From an uncultured Clostridia bacterium (GTDB lineage Bacteria > Bacillota > Clostridia > TANB77 > CAG-508): a stretch of 64,000 bases of DNA. A model generated the notes under the pieces. It saw only the letters and a program-made list of their open reading frames with translations, ran no database searches and had not been told where the DNA came from. The stretch covers positions 7,355 to 71,354 of the forward strand of contig CAKPDO010000003.1 of the NCBI GenBank assembly GCA_934148985.1, read 5' to 3'. Below are positions 10,079-18,324 of this stretch, piece after piece; the first letter of the stretch is position 1; the number at the start of each line of letters is the position of its first letter. The position numbers and the translations under genes are program-made.

Positions 10079-12016
10079 TTAACTTTCCTTTGCCAATTTA
10101 TTCAAGTTAGTTTCAACAAACTTAAATTCTTTTTGTGTAGGTGTTATTTGAAGAATTGCTGTTTCAGATCCAACCTTCAAAAGCCCTTCACCTCTATTAC
10201 ATGTTACCAAAAACGATGCCTCTCCAGAACTCAATTTAAAAACTTCTTGAAGAAGTGCAATCTCTGATTTATCCTGTGCCAAGAATAATTTTGTATCAGA
10301 TGATGTAAGTACCGCTTGTGCTTCTGGTTTCTCATAGAAATCTTGGAATCTTTGAGAAATGATTGCAAGTGATACATTTCTTTTTCTTGCACGTCTTGCC
10401 ATCTTATTTAAGAAATCTACAGCTTCTGGGAATGGAAGCAACATCCACGCCTCATCAACGATAACTCTTTTTTGTCTTGCTTTTTTTCTATCTTCACTAT
10501 TTTTCTTAACAAACTTTTCCCATATCCAAGAAAGAAGAATTTGTTGTGCAAGAGGTCTTGCAAATCTTTCCTCCAATTGAGAAATGTCTATATTTATAAA
10601 TGGTGAACCATCTAATAATTCAAATGTTGACTGTCCATCAAAATAAGCCATTTGTCCACCAAATTCTCTTATGTATTGCTTCATAACCTTTAATAAGTAA
10701 CTATAATGGAATCTATAATCTTCGTTTTCATTTTCTTGTGCCATATGCTCTAATCTTCTGTACCAAGAACCTATTGTTGGCATAAGCTTTTTCTTTCTTC
10801 CAAAATTTCCAACAGCTCTAGTATTTTCATATAAGCTCATTGGGTCTGAAGTTATTCCAAGAGCTGCATACTCTGCTGCAACAGATTCAGAAATTATCTG
10901 TTTTGTAAGCTCATTTACTTGTTCCGTTTTTGTGCTACCTTTTGCCATTGTCATTAAAGCTTGCGTAACATCTTCTACTTTATTTTCAATATTTAAGATT
11001 TCCCTTTCTCTACCTGTAATAGCATCTTTAGCTCTTTCAACTTCTATATCAAAAACATTTATAATTGTAGAAGAATTAGGACTAACAATTACATTTATTC
11101 CTCCAAGAGCCTCGGCAACAGCATAATACTCACCTTCTGCATCTAGTGCCAAGCTCTCAATTCCCATAAGAACTGATGACCTTGAAATTAAAGTTTTCAT
11201 TGTAACAGATTTACCAGCACCAGATTTAGCAAATATAACCATATTATAATTTGTTAAAGATGGGTGGAAGTTATCAAACAAAATAGGTTCTCCAGTCTGT
11301 TTGTTAATTCCTAAAGGAACACCTGTTGGATGTCCAACTTCTGATGTTAAAAAAGGAAATATTGTTCCCATTGATGGTCTATCAAAAATTTGCTTTTTTT
11401 GAACCGTATCTTCCATTAAAGGTAAACATGTTTTAAAAGCATCTTCTTGCATAGCCCAAGCACTTTTTATACTAACTAGTGATTTTGACATCTCATTTGA
11501 AAGCAATTTTGTAAATCTTTCTAAGTCTTGCATACTATATGCAAATAAAGTTGCAACAATTGTTGCTTCATATAATTTATTAAATCCAGCAGCTATTTGA
11601 TCTCTTAAGATTTCTGTTTCATACCTTTTTTGCGAAACATCACTTTCTCTGTTGATATTTCCTTTATCACTTGCCATCAATCTTTCTGTTTCCAATTCAA
11701 CAATTGTTTTATTTAAATCATTTTGAGAATTCGCTTCTGACACAGGATAAATATATATTGATGTATTTATATCTCCAAACATATACAAATTTCTAAATAA
11801 TTCTGGAAATATACAAGACCTTGGAAGCCCTGAAACAAAGAAACTCCTTGCATATCTTGTAACATTTGAAACTATTTCCATATGGTCCAACTTAGAAGCA
11901 TCAATTCCTGCTGGTGCAATAATTTCTTTTATACTTTTTTTATGTAAAACTTTATATTCATCTTCACGCTTTTCTTCTTGGTCTTCCTTTTTTTCCTTTT
12001 TCTTGAATAGTGCCAT
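10079..12016 (-). CDS. VirB4-family T4SS ATPase
   Basis: 645 aa. Walker A is SGAGKS near residue 265, followed by an ALDAEGEYYAVAEALGG segment typical of VirB4/TraC-type ATPases. Walker B is RVIVDEAW near residue 525, followed by a conserved Arg-rich helix and IISQRFQDF (sensor region). VirB4 proteins are the universal ATPases of T4SS. They sit at the cytoplasmic membrane and energise pilus or channel assembly and substrate transfer. The start ATG 12016 has GGAGG 9 nt upstream, and the 5' end overlaps the preceding TraC-like gene by 53 nt in another frame, which implies translational coupling. Both nucleotide-binding motifs look intact. This is the best-supported call in the T4SS locus. Confidence 0.93.
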   Translation of the reverse strand: MALFKKKEKKEDQEEKREDEYKVLHKKSIKEIIAPAGIDASKLDHMEIVSNVTRYARSFFVSGLPRSCIFPELFRNLYMFGDINTSIYIYPVSEANSQNDLNKTIVELETERLMASDKGNINRESDVSQKRYETEILRDQIAAGFNKLYEATIVATLFAYSMQDLERFTKLLSNEMSKSLVSIKSAWAMQEDAFKTCLPLMEDTVQKKQIFDRPSMGTIFPFLTSEVGHPTGVPLGINKQTGEPILFDNFHPSLTNYNMVIFAKSGAGKSVTMKTLISRSSVLMGIESLALDAEGEYYAVAEALGGINVIVSPNSSTIINVFDIEVERAKDAITGREREILNIENKVEDVTQALMTMAKGSTKTEQVNELTKQIISESVAAEYAALGITSDPMSLYENTRAVGNFGRKKKLMPTIGSWYRRLEHMAQENENEDYRFHYSYLLKVMKQYIREFGGQMAYFDGQSTFELLDGSPFINIDISQLEERFARPLAQQILLSWIWEKFVKKNSEDRKKARQKRVIVDEAWMLLPFPEAVDFLNKMARRARKRNVSLAIISQRFQDFYEKPEAQAVLTSSDTKLFLAQDKSEIALLQEVFKLSSGEASFLVTCNRGEGLLKVGSETAILQITPTQKEFKFVETNLNKLAKES

Positions 12017-13187
12017 TTTCTATTTCCTCCTTCTTCTCTTTTGATTTACCATTTTCCTCTTCTTCAATCTTACTTACCGCATCATTTGCAACATCTTCTC
12101 CGATGTATCTTTTATGCCTATTAATTATACTTTTAGCTTTTTCATTAACAAGTTGCTGTTCATTTTTTTCCATCTCTATCGCTCTTATTTCTTTTTCACG
12201 TCTTGCTTCACCAATTTTTTTATTTGCTAAAGCTACAGAATCTTCTTCAATCTTCTTATCTAGTAATTTTATTTTCTTATCTATTACGTCTGGTGCTGTA
12301 GAATATAATTCTTCAAATCCCGCTTGTTTGATTTTGTCCATCCAGAATAGGTCTGATTCATCTCTGTTATATGCAACATATAATAATTCTGTTAACTCCT
12401 CAGAGTTTAACACCTTTCCTGTTACTTGGCAAGCAAATAAAGAATTTATAACAGCTCTTGCTCTAGTATATAATTCTGAAAATGCCATGTTTTTTACTTC
12501 TGATTTATCAAAATCTCCAATCGAAATTTCTGATTGATAACAAGGAATAACAATATAATATTTTTTACTTAATATACTTCTGTTTAAGCTTTGTCTTTCA
12601 ATATCTCTTATAATGTCTTCAGTATATTCTTTTAAGTTTTTTTGTTTTACAAGTTCATATTTGGTTCTATCAATTTGTTCATCTGTAGCTGTATTACTCT
12701 TTAATAAACTTTCATATTGACTTTGAATATTATAAAACCTTCTTTCTATTTCTCTTAGTTTAGTTTTATAACCATCAACACTTCTTTCCAAGTTTATCGT
12801 CCTTGTTTGCACATAAAGTTGAACTGGATACCTTAAAGTATTCAAAAATGCTATAAACCCCTGTTCTACAGAAACCTTTTCCATTTCTGACATCAAGTCA
12901 TAATTTATTCCTTGACATTCTACAATCATTAAGAATTTTCCTTTTTTTTGTATTATCATGTTATCTTCTATTTTATCAAAATCCATAAAGTCAATTATTG
13001 ACTCTGGAGTGTAAATTACTTGGGATTTTTTTACATGTGTTTTTTCATATTCTTCTTCTTGAATTGCCCTTTCTGCTCTTTTTTCTTTCGAACGTATTAT
13101 AAACCATACAAAAATTAATACAAAAACAATAATTCCTATTACTCCTGCTAATAATATTAATAATTGAACTAAACTATCATTGCTCAT
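11964..13187 (-). CDS. TraC-like T4SS protein with N-terminal membrane anchor
   Basis: 407 aa. One TM helix lies at about residues 8-31. A soluble region follows, beginning YTPESIIDFMDF with the sequence FLNTLRYPVQLYVQTR near residue 110, which resembles the non-ATPase TraC-like protein that accompanies VirB4 in Gram-positive conjugation loci. A long charged coiled-coil tail runs from about 310 to the end. It has no P-loop. It lies between the PrgI/VirB3-like gene (11-nt overlap upstream) and virB4 (53-nt overlap downstream), so the three are tightly coupled. A shorter relative of this gene also precedes the second VirB4 at 51.8 kb. It probably anchors or regulates the ATPase at the membrane, which is an inference. 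Confidence 0.75.
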   Translation of the reverse strand: MSNDSLVQLLILLAGVIGIIVFVLIFVWFIIRSKEKRAERAIQEEEYEKTHVKKSQVIYTPESIIDFMDFDKIEDNMIIQKKGKFLMIVECQGINYDLMSEMEKVSVEQGFIAFLNTLRYPVQLYVQTRTINLERSVDGYKTKLREIERRFYNIQSQYESLLKSNTATDEQIDRTKYELVKQKNLKEYTEDIIRDIERQSLNRSILSKKYYIVIPCYQSEISIGDFDKSEVKNMAFSELYTRARAVINSLFACQVTGKVLNSEELTELLYVAYNRDESDLFWMDKIKQAGFEELYSTAPDVIDKKIKLLDKKIEEDSVALANKKIGEARREKEIRAIEMEKNEQQLVNEKAKSIINRHKRYIGEDVANDAVSKIEEEENGKSKEKKEEIENGTIQEKGKKGRPRRKA

Positions 13188-13536
13188 CTTTCTTCTCCTC
13201 CGTAAAAAATGTATATATTTTATTTTTTTTCATCTTAAATCTTATATATCTAATTATAATTTGATCTATGTATTCTCCACCAGCTTTTCTTGTTAACTCA
13301 AAATTATTTGAATCTGGAATTTTAAATGATGTTATTGCAAATCCTAAAAATCCAAAAATTCCTGCTCCAATTATTCCCATATACGAAAATTTTATCATGT
13401 CACCTATTAATTTAAACACAAAAAACGCCATTCCTCCTAATACCGCTGTTATAATAAGCGCTTTTGGAGTAAATACTGACAAAAATCTTCCTTCTCCTTT
13501 TGTATTTCTCGGTATATTATATGGACCTCCAGCCAT
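13177..13536 (-). CDS. PrgI/VirB3-like small T4SS membrane protein
   Basis: 119 aa, ATG start with RBS GAGGGGAG. A short cytoplasmic N-terminus (YNIPRN...) is followed by two close TM helices (about 27-45 and 52-70) and a basic cytoplasmic C-terminus. This size and topology are those of VirB3 and of the Gram-positive PrgI family, whose genes regularly sit just upstream of TraC/VirB4 genes, as here. It overlaps the TraC-like gene by 11 nt. It is the first gene of a transcription unit: a strong terminator (13596-13639) and a -10 element (TATAAT on the minus strand at 13579-13574) separate it from the VirB2-like genes upstream. Confidence 0.75.
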   Translation of the reverse strand: MAGGPYNIPRNTKGEGRFLSVFTPKALIITAVLGGMAFFVFKLIGDMIKFSYMGIIGAGIFGFLGFAITSFKIPDSNNFELTRKAGGEYIDQIIIRYIRFKMKKNKIYTFFTEEKKDEQ

Positions 13537-13573
13537 ATTATCACTCCCCTCTTTAATCTAATTGTACTCTTTT

Positions 13574-13639
13574 ATTATAACATAAAATATTCAAAAAAAA
13601 TACAATTTATGATATTTTTTTCTCATAAATTGTATTTTT
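13574..13639 (-). terminator. Terminator after the VirB2-like block, with -10 box of the PrgI-VirB4 unit
   Basis: A 17-bp perfect stem (13596-13612 with 13623-13639), A-rich on the 5' side and ending in a T run on the minus strand, follows the last VirB2-like gene. About 20 nt further downstream on the same strand is TATAAT (13579-13574), a likely -10 box for the PrgI-TraC-VirB4 unit. No good -35 hexamer is visible because it would fall in the hairpin's T tract. The arrangement suggests that the small membrane subunits are expressed separately from, and probably more strongly than, the ATPase and channel genes. Confidence 0.7.
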
Positions 13640-13677
13640 AATATAATTGTAATATTTCTGTAATACTTTTGTAACCT

Positions 13678-14076
13678 TTATTCTACTGCTCCTATTATAA
13701 ATTTGGCAATTGAGACGGCTCCGAATGTCATAACCATCCCCAAAACTATTGGAACCATTGTTTTTTTCGTTTCTTCCAATACTGTTGGATTAGTTTCCAC
13801 CACTAACTTAAATCCTGTGAATGCTATCATTACCACTGATGTTAAGGCTGATGCTATTTGCAAGAAGCCTAATATATATCCTGCCGTTTTTTGTAATTCA
13901 GTATAATCTAATGAATCTATTGGCGTTACTTTTTTTATTGTTCCACTTACAGTTGGGATAGTTCCAGGTGGATCTTCTGACTCTTTATGCGCTGCATTTA
14001 CAGTATTTTGTTTTGCACATAATGAATATACCACAAAAAAAATAATAATTATTATAACTCTCATTGTTCTCTTCAT
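13678..14076 (-). CDS. VirB2/TrbC-like small membrane subunit 1
   Basis: 132 aa from ATG 14076, 11 nt after AAAGGAG. A frame start seven codons earlier overlaps the RBS and is less likely. A signal peptide (about 3-22) is followed by a polar region (about 23-62) and two hydrophobic helices (about 64-90 and 103-128) joined by a Lys-rich cytoplasmic loop. This is the topology of VirB2/TrbC pilin-like subunits after signal cleavage. It shares YILGFLQIASALTSVVMIAFTG with the other members of the cluster. Six such genes lie in a row here. It is the last gene of its unit, followed by a terminator. Confidence 0.8.
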   Translation of the reverse strand: MKRTMRVIIIIIFFVVYSLCAKQNTVNAAHKESEDPPGTIPTVSGTIKKVTPIDSLDYTELQKTAGYILGFLQIASALTSVVMIAFTGFKLVVETNPTVLEETKKTMVPIVLGMVMTFGAVSIAKFIIGAVE

Positions 14077-14102
14077 AATTACTAACACTCCTTTCATGTT
14101 AA

Positions 14103-14480
14103 TTATTTTCCCATTCCACTAATAATAAATTGAGAAATTGAAACTGCTCCAAATACCAGTATTAATCCTAAAACTACCATCATTCCCTCTTTCTTTATCG
14201 TCGCTTTTACATCAGGAGTGGCAACTATATATTTATATCCATTAACTCCAATCATTACAACTAACAAAATACCTGATACAACCCTTAAAAACCCCAAAAA
14301 TCTCCCAACAATCTCTCTCAGAGTTGATGTTTTATTAACTGTATCTACGTCAATATTAGCGTTAAATCCATTTATATCACTGCTTAATGATACATCAGCA
14401 TATACCAAATTCACTCTAAATGTATTAAATATAATAAAACTAATAATAAATAATATAGATATTTTCTTAAAATTTAACAT
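14103..14480 (-). CDS. VirB2/TrbC-like small membrane subunit 2
   Basis: 125 aa from ATG 14480, 8 nt after AAGGAG. It has a signal peptide (about 8-28), a short polar stretch, then two TM helices (about 53-77 and 92-120) around a Lys-rich loop (KATIKKEG). The pattern GRFLGFLRVVSGILLVVMIGVNGYKY-VATPDVK matches its neighbours (LGFLQIASAL...TGFNYIVGTPDVK). It is probably an extruded or membrane-stacked T4SS subunit of VirB2 type. It follows the terminator at 14549-14583 and a TATAAT -10 (14531-14526), so subunits 2 and 1 form a transcription unit of their own. Confidence 0.8.
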   Translation of the reverse strand: MLNFKKISILFIISFIIFNTFRVNLVYADVSLSSDINGFNANIDVDTVNKTSTLREIVGRFLGFLRVVSGILLVVMIGVNGYKYIVATPDVKATIKKEGMMVVLGLILVFGAVSISQFIISGMGK

Positions 14481-14548
14481 TGTTATCACTCCTTTTTTGT
14501 AAGTGTATTTTCCACTATCTACTCTATTATAACATATAAAGCAAAAAA

Positions 14549-14583
14549 AAACAATTTCTGGCCAAAAATATCCAGAAATTGTT
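14549..14583 (-). terminator. Intrinsic terminator inside the VirB2-like array
   Basis: The arms AACAATTTCTGG and CCAGAAATTGTT pair over 12 bp, flanked by A and T runs, just after the stop of the subunit-3 gene on the minus strand. The T tract reads out on the minus strand. It splits the array into subunits 3-6 upstream and subunits 1-2 downstream, and is followed by a minus-strand TATAAT box at 14531-14526. Confidence 0.8.
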
Positions 14584-14592
14584 TTTTATCTC

Positions 14593-14964
14593 TTAAGCTG
14601 CCACACCTACTAAGAATTTAGCTATTGATGTTGCTCCAAATACTAATACAAATCCTACTACTATTGGTACGCCTTTTTTCTTCATTTCATCTTTTACATC
14701 TGGTGTTCCAACAATATAGTTAAATCCTGTATATGCTAATACTAATACTGCTACCAAAGCTGATGCTATTTGTAAAAATCCTAATAATTTTCCTATTGTT
14801 CCTTGTAATGATTCATAATTGTTTGAACTAGTTTCATTTGTTTTATTTTTTACTCCCTCTATTGCTGCTGTTGCATCACTAGCAAAACTCATATTTACTG
14901 GCATTATTACCAATGTACTAACAAGTATCATTAAAATTGCGAATATTTTATTGATTGTTTTCAT
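14593..14964 (-). CDS. VirB2/TrbC-like small membrane subunit 3
   Basis: 123 aa, ATG with RBS AAAGGAGGG. It has a signal peptide (about 5-28, ending near FASDA), then a Thr/Asn-rich segment and two TM helices. From residue 50 to the end it is almost identical, in protein and in DNA, to subunit 4 just upstream (14595-14815 against 15022-15240), while the signal and linker parts differ. That pattern points to recent duplication or gene conversion confined to the structural core. It is the likely main pilin-like subunit of the T4SS. The two TM helices flank the basic loop KDEMKKKGVP. Confidence 0.82.
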   Translation of the reverse strand: MKTINKIFAILMILVSTLVIMPVNMSFASDATAAIEGVKNKTNETSSNNYESLQGTIGKLLGFLQIASALVAVLVLAYTGFNYIVGTPDVKDEMKKKGVPIVVGFVLVFGATSIAKFLVGVAA

Positions 14965-15019
14965 AAAAATTCTCCCTCCTTTAAAAAATATATATTAATG
15001 TAAATTTAATATCATTTAT

Positions 15020-15478
15020 TTATGCTGCTACACCTACTAAGAATTTAGCTATTGATGTTGCTCCAAATACTAATACAAATCCTACTACTATTGGTACGCC
15101 TTTTTTCTTCATTTCATCTTTTACATCTGGTGTTCCAACAATATAGTTAAATCCTGTATATGCTAATACTAATACAGCTATTAAAGCTGACGCTATTTGT
15201 AAAAATCCTAATAATTTTCCTATTGTTCCTTGTAATGATGAATAATTATCCGAACCAGTTTCATCGGCCTTTACTCCATCTATTACTGATGCCGCCGAAC
15301 TAGCTTTTGAACCTCCTCCACCATCTCGTATTATCGCAGGTTTTATTGTATCAGCAACTTTAATTGTTCTAACTTCATCATCCGATTCAGCCATTGCCAA
15401 ACAATTATTACCTGGCATAAAAGCTAATACACAAGTAGATATAATTACTGCAACTAATAATTTACTAATTTTTTTCAT
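15020..15478 (-). CDS. VirB2/TrbC-like small membrane subunit 4
   Basis: 152 aa, ATG with RBS GAAAGGAG. A signal peptide (about 5-27) is followed by an extended 50-residue polar region with a Gly/Ser/Ala-rich piece (GGGGSKASSAAS). The core from about residue 79 to the end differs from subunit 3 by essentially one Ile/Val change. The extra N-terminal extension of about 25 residues is the main difference between the two. If the core packs identically, this protein would expose a different surface segment. It is placed 55 nt upstream of subunit 3. Confidence 0.82.
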   Translation of the reverse strand: MKKISKLLVAVIISTCVLAFMPGNNCLAMAESDDEVRTIKVADTIKPAIIRDGGGGSKASSAASVIDGVKADETGSDNYSSLQGTIGKLLGFLQIASALIAVLVLAYTGFNYIVGTPDVKDEMKKKGVPIVVGFVLVFGATSIAKFLVGVAA

Positions 15479-15501
15479 AAGATACTCCTTTCATTTTCTA
15501 T

Positions 15502-15915
15502 TTATTCTACAACAAAAGATTTCATCATTATTTGAATAATTGCCATTGCAATTCTCCATATTGTATATGCTCCAAATCCAAAAGCCATTCCTATAAATAT
15601 AGTTTTTAAGCTTTTCTGGGCCGTTTCTCTTTGAGCTGGTGATGCTCCACTTGCCATATATCTTACTCCCGTTACAGAAAGAGCAATTGTTGATATTCCA
15701 GCAAGTAATACAAGTAGAATTCTATTTAGTGCTTTTACAATATCTTGAAAAAATGTAAATGTTGGACTTATAATCCCCCCTACATCTTTTGTTGGTTCAT
15801 TTAAAAATTCTGATGTTGCCGAAAATGCATCTGACACCCAATCGGCGTATACGTAGGAATTTGAAATTATAAAAATTAGTGCTATAAAAATTATGGTTAT
15901 CATCTTTTTTTTCAT
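15502..15915 (-). CDS. VirB2/TrbC-like small membrane subunit 5
   Basis: 137 aa from ATG 15915. The RBS GTAGGTG makes this better than a GTG three codons upstream. It has a signal peptide (about 5-24), a polar segment (WVSDAFSATSEF...), then two long hydrophobic helices (about 62-84 and 101-125) with a short loop (GASPAQRETAQKS) between them. It is divergent in sequence from subunits 3 and 4 but has the same size, topology and orientation. Its loop has a Pro-Ala-Gln-Arg pattern and less Lys. It is probably a minor or adaptor subunit. Membership of the VirB2/TrbC group is by topology and context. Confidence 0.75.
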   Translation of the reverse strand: MKKKMITIIFIALIFIISNSYVYADWVSDAFSATSEFLNEPTKDVGGIISPTFTFFQDIVKALNRILLVLLAGISTIALSVTGVRYMASGASPAQRETAQKSLKTIFIGMAFGFGAYTIWRIAMAIIQIMMKSFVVE

Positions 15916-15936
15916 TTCAATCACCTACTTTCTTTT

Positions 15937-16407
15937 TTATACATTAAATACTGCAAATATAATTTTAACTATTGCTGCACCACTGAATAATAGCACTGAT
16001 CCTATGAATATCCCTCTACCAAAATCTAATAATTCCATTTTTGCTTCTGGTCCAACTGCCTTATGTCTTCTAACTATTCCAAATCCTAAATCCATTGCAA
16101 GCTTATCGTTTCCATTTAAGAATAATCCAAATCCAAATATTGCAATTGAAATTATTGTCAAAATTCCTCCTATTATTTGTACAAATCCTAATATTGGATT
16201 TACAATTCTATGTATGAAATTTACAAATGGTGTTGATAATGTTTCGGCGGGGCCATTCATTCCTTCCGGATTCAAATTTGTTATAAAAGAATTTGACAGT
16301 ATACTTGTATCTATATTATCTCCATCCTTAGCAAAACAAGAATAGTTAAGATTAAATATTATACTTATTATAAATATTAAACTTATTATAATACCACGTT
16401 TTTTCAT
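15937..16407 (-). CDS. VirB2/TrbC-like small membrane subunit 6, first gene of the T4SS locus
   Basis: 156 aa from ATG 16407 (RBS GTAGGTG). It has a signal peptide (about 5-25), a polar segment (about 26-60) with a Pro/Asn-rich piece, then two TM helices (about 67-92 and 128-152) separated by a long charged loop of about 33 residues (DLGFGIVRRHKAVGPEAKMELLDFGRG). That loop is larger than in the other five. The gene directly follows a strong minus-strand promoter (16544-16516) and is the start of the locus. A VirB2-like role is inferred from topology and neighbours. Confidence 0.72.
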   Translation of the reverse strand: MKKRGIIISLIFIISIIFNLNYSCFAKDGDNIDTSILSNSFITNLNPEGMNGPAETLSTPFVNFIHRIVNPILGFVQIIGGILTIISIAIFGFGLFLNGNDKLAMDLGFGIVRRHKAVGPEAKMELLDFGRGIFIGSVLLFSGAAIVKIIFAVFNV

Positions 16408-16515
16408 TACTTTCACCTACTATTCTTTTATATTATAATGCACTTTTATTATTTTGGCAAGATTTATTTCAAAATTCGACAATTTTTATTTGTGTTTATT
16501 TATTTACCACTTTTT

Positions 16516-16544
16516 ATTTTACCTTAATTTTTCTTTTTTGTCAA
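16516..16544 (-). promoter_or_regulatory. Sigma-A-type promoter of the T4SS locus
   Basis: On the minus strand TTGACA (16544-16539) and TAAAAT (16521-16516) are separated by 17 nt, about 110 nt before the first VirB2-like gene. It is divergent from the promoter of the polysaccharide deacetylase. No operator-like palindrome is obvious. Confidence 0.75.
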
Positions 16545-16609
16545 TACTTAGGGATAATTGATTTACATAAAATTTATAAGAAGTTTTTAACAACAAACTT
16601 TTATCTATA

Positions 16610-16638
16610 TTGACAAAGATTTTACACAATAGTAAAAT
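16610..16638 (+). promoter_or_regulatory. Promoter of the polysaccharide deacetylase gene
   Basis: TTGACA (16610-16615), a 17-nt spacer, then TAAAAT (16633-16638). The gene begins 25 nt downstream. Confidence 0.75.
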
Positions 16639-16662
16639 ATGTAAAAAAAGAAGGAATGAAAC

Positions 16663-17463
16663 ATGAAAAATATATTAAAAACATTTATTTTATTATTTTT
16701 AATACTAGCAATACTAACATTAACCTACTTATATAAAAATCCCAAAATCGCTGTACTTTGTTATCACAATATAGCAACAGATGAAGAAAAACAAAGCTTT
16801 CCAGATGAAGCCGATTGGACTATTTCAGTCGATAATTTTAAAGAACAATTAGAATATCTAAAAAAACATAACTATAAAACCCTTTCAATGGATGAATTTT
16901 ATCAATGGAAAACAGGTAAATTAAATCTTCCATATAAAAGTGTTTTAATAACTTTTGATGATGGTTTTTTATCTAACTATCAATATGCCTTTAAATTGCT
17001 ATCTGATTATGATATGAAAGCTTCTGTTTTTGTTGTAGGGTCTTTTATTGAAAATTCTTCATCAAATTCCTGGGATGGAAATTTAAAGACATATATGACA
17101 AAAGATATATTGGAAAATATAAAAAATGAATATCCAAATATCGAAATTTATTCTCATTCTTATAACTTACATTACCAAGGCGCAATAAATCAAGATGAAA
17201 ATGTCTTTGTTGATGATATTAATAATTTTAATAATTTTTGCACGAATACAGATGTCTTTTGTTATCCTTTTGGACAATTTAATTCTAAGATCGAAAATAG
17301 TTTGAAAGAATGTGGCTATAAGATGGCTTTTAGATATGGACCAAATAGGGATGATTATAAAAAAGCAAGTAAAAATGACAATAATTATGAGATTCCAAGG
17401 CTTAATATGTCTCATGGAATTGGAATTTTTAAATTTGGAATAAGACTTCTTTTGTATAATTGA
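16663..17463 (+). CDS. Membrane-anchored polysaccharide deacetylase (NodB-type, CE4)
   Basis: 266 aa, ATG with RBS AGAAGGA. An N-terminal TM (about 5-24) is followed by LCYHNIA near residue 32 and the CE4 signature ITFDDGF near residue 100 (metal-binding Asp pair). YSHSYNLH near 163 supplies the His motif (usually HSxxH). The PFGQFN-GYKMAFR pair near 206-225 fits the remaining CE4 motifs. CE4 enzymes remove N-acetyl groups from peptidoglycan or surface glycans. This one probably acts on the cell surface. It is separated from the divergent T4SS locus by about 250 nt. The metal triad looks present, so it is probably active; the substrate is unknown. Confidence 0.88.
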   Translation: MKNILKTFILLFLILAILTLTYLYKNPKIAVLCYHNIATDEEKQSFPDEADWTISVDNFKEQLEYLKKHNYKTLSMDEFYQWKTGKLNLPYKSVLITFDDGFLSNYQYAFKLLSDYDMKASVFVVGSFIENSSSNSWDGNLKTYMTKDILENIKNEYPNIEIYSHSYNLHYQGAINQDENVFVDDINNFNNFCTNTDVFCYPFGQFNSKIENSLKECGYKMAFRYGPNRDDYKKASKNDNNYEIPRLNMSHGIGIFKFGIRLLLYN

Positions 17464-17488
17464 CATTATTATGCGCATATGGTAAAAT
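17460..17488 (+). promoter_or_regulatory. Promoter of the TelA-family gene
   Basis: TTGACA (17460-17465), 17 nt, TAAAAT (17483-17488). The -35 overlaps the stop codon of the deacetylase gene. The spacer contains the 8-bp palindrome ATGCGCAT. Confidence 0.75.
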
Positions 17489-17523
17489 CATTATGTAAAA
17501 TATTTAGAATTGGAGGATAAAAA

Positions 17524-18303
17524 ATGAGCACCAAAGATTTAGACCTTTCACTTAATAACACATCATCTGATTCGCCCATTTCAGATATGAATATTTTTCA
17601 AACTCCGCAAGCCGGTTCTTTTCTTTCTCTTTCAAAAGAAGATGAGCAAGAAATCGATGCTTTTGTAAGCCAAATTGACATAACAGACAGTGTCCTAGTA
17701 TTTAATTATGGTGAAAACTGTCGGGCTAAAATCGCAGCACTATATAGTTCAGTCTTTAATTGTTTTAATCAAAAAGATTATAGCTATATAAAAGACTACA
17801 TTTCTCAAGTAGAAAAATTGTTAACTGATTTTTCTATTGGAAAGCCTGTTAAAAAAAATTCATTTCTTTCTAAATACCAATTTTTAAAAACTAAAAGTTC
17901 GGTTCATAAAATTGCAAATGAATTAGATAGTCAACAGCTTATCCTTATGCATGATAATGATGTTCTTTCGAAGTTCGATTCCAACTTAAATGAGTTGTAC
18001 AAAACAATCACAAAGTACATTGTTGCAGGAGAAAAGAGATTGGAGCAGGTAAAGACTGATATACTTCCAATGCTTAAGCAAAATTTGGATGTTTCTATTG
18101 CTTCTACAGAAGAGTATAACCGTATGGTACAATATGTAAATACTTTTGAACAAAAGCTTTATTCACTCAGTACCTCAAAGGAAATTGCTTTACAATTAAT
18201 TGCACAAATTAATATAATATTAAAAAATAACACTATATTAATTGAAACAATTAAAGAAACAATTAATAGTACAATTCCCGCTTGGGAAAACTCTTTTAAT
18301 TAG
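17524..18303 (+). CDS. TelA-family (toxic-anion-resistance) protein lacking the usual C-terminal part
   Basis: 259 aa, RBS GGAGG. A low-complexity Ser/Asn-rich start is followed by a helical protein with landmarks of the TelA/KlaA family (PF05816): INDIxDS-like ITDSVLVFNYGE near 50-65, a central KYQFLKTKSSVHKIANEL region and a last segment SKEIALQLIAQINIILKNN...STIPAWEN. Family members usually run another 100 or so residues after the TIPxW motif; here the frame stops seven residues after it. A clean terminator follows at once, so the short form may be stable and not a sequencing break. TelA proteins are linked to tellurite and other envelope stress with unknown mechanism. It is convergent with the VWA-ABC cluster, whose genes often occur with TelA and XpaC proteins. 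It contains an in-frame CGG codon. Confidence 0.75.
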   Translation: MSTKDLDLSLNNTSSDSPISDMNIFQTPQAGSFLSLSKEDEQEIDAFVSQIDITDSVLVFNYGENCRAKIAALYSSVFNCFNQKDYSYIKDYISQVEKLLTDFSIGKPVKKNSFLSKYQFLKTKSSVHKIANELDSQQLILMHDNDVLSKFDSNLNELYKTITKYIVAGEKRLEQVKTDILPMLKQNLDVSIASTEEYNRMVQYVNTFEQKLYSLSTSKEIALQLIAQINIILKNNTILIETIKETINSTIPAWENSFN

Positions 18304-18324
18304 AGTTATTGCTTTACCAACAAA

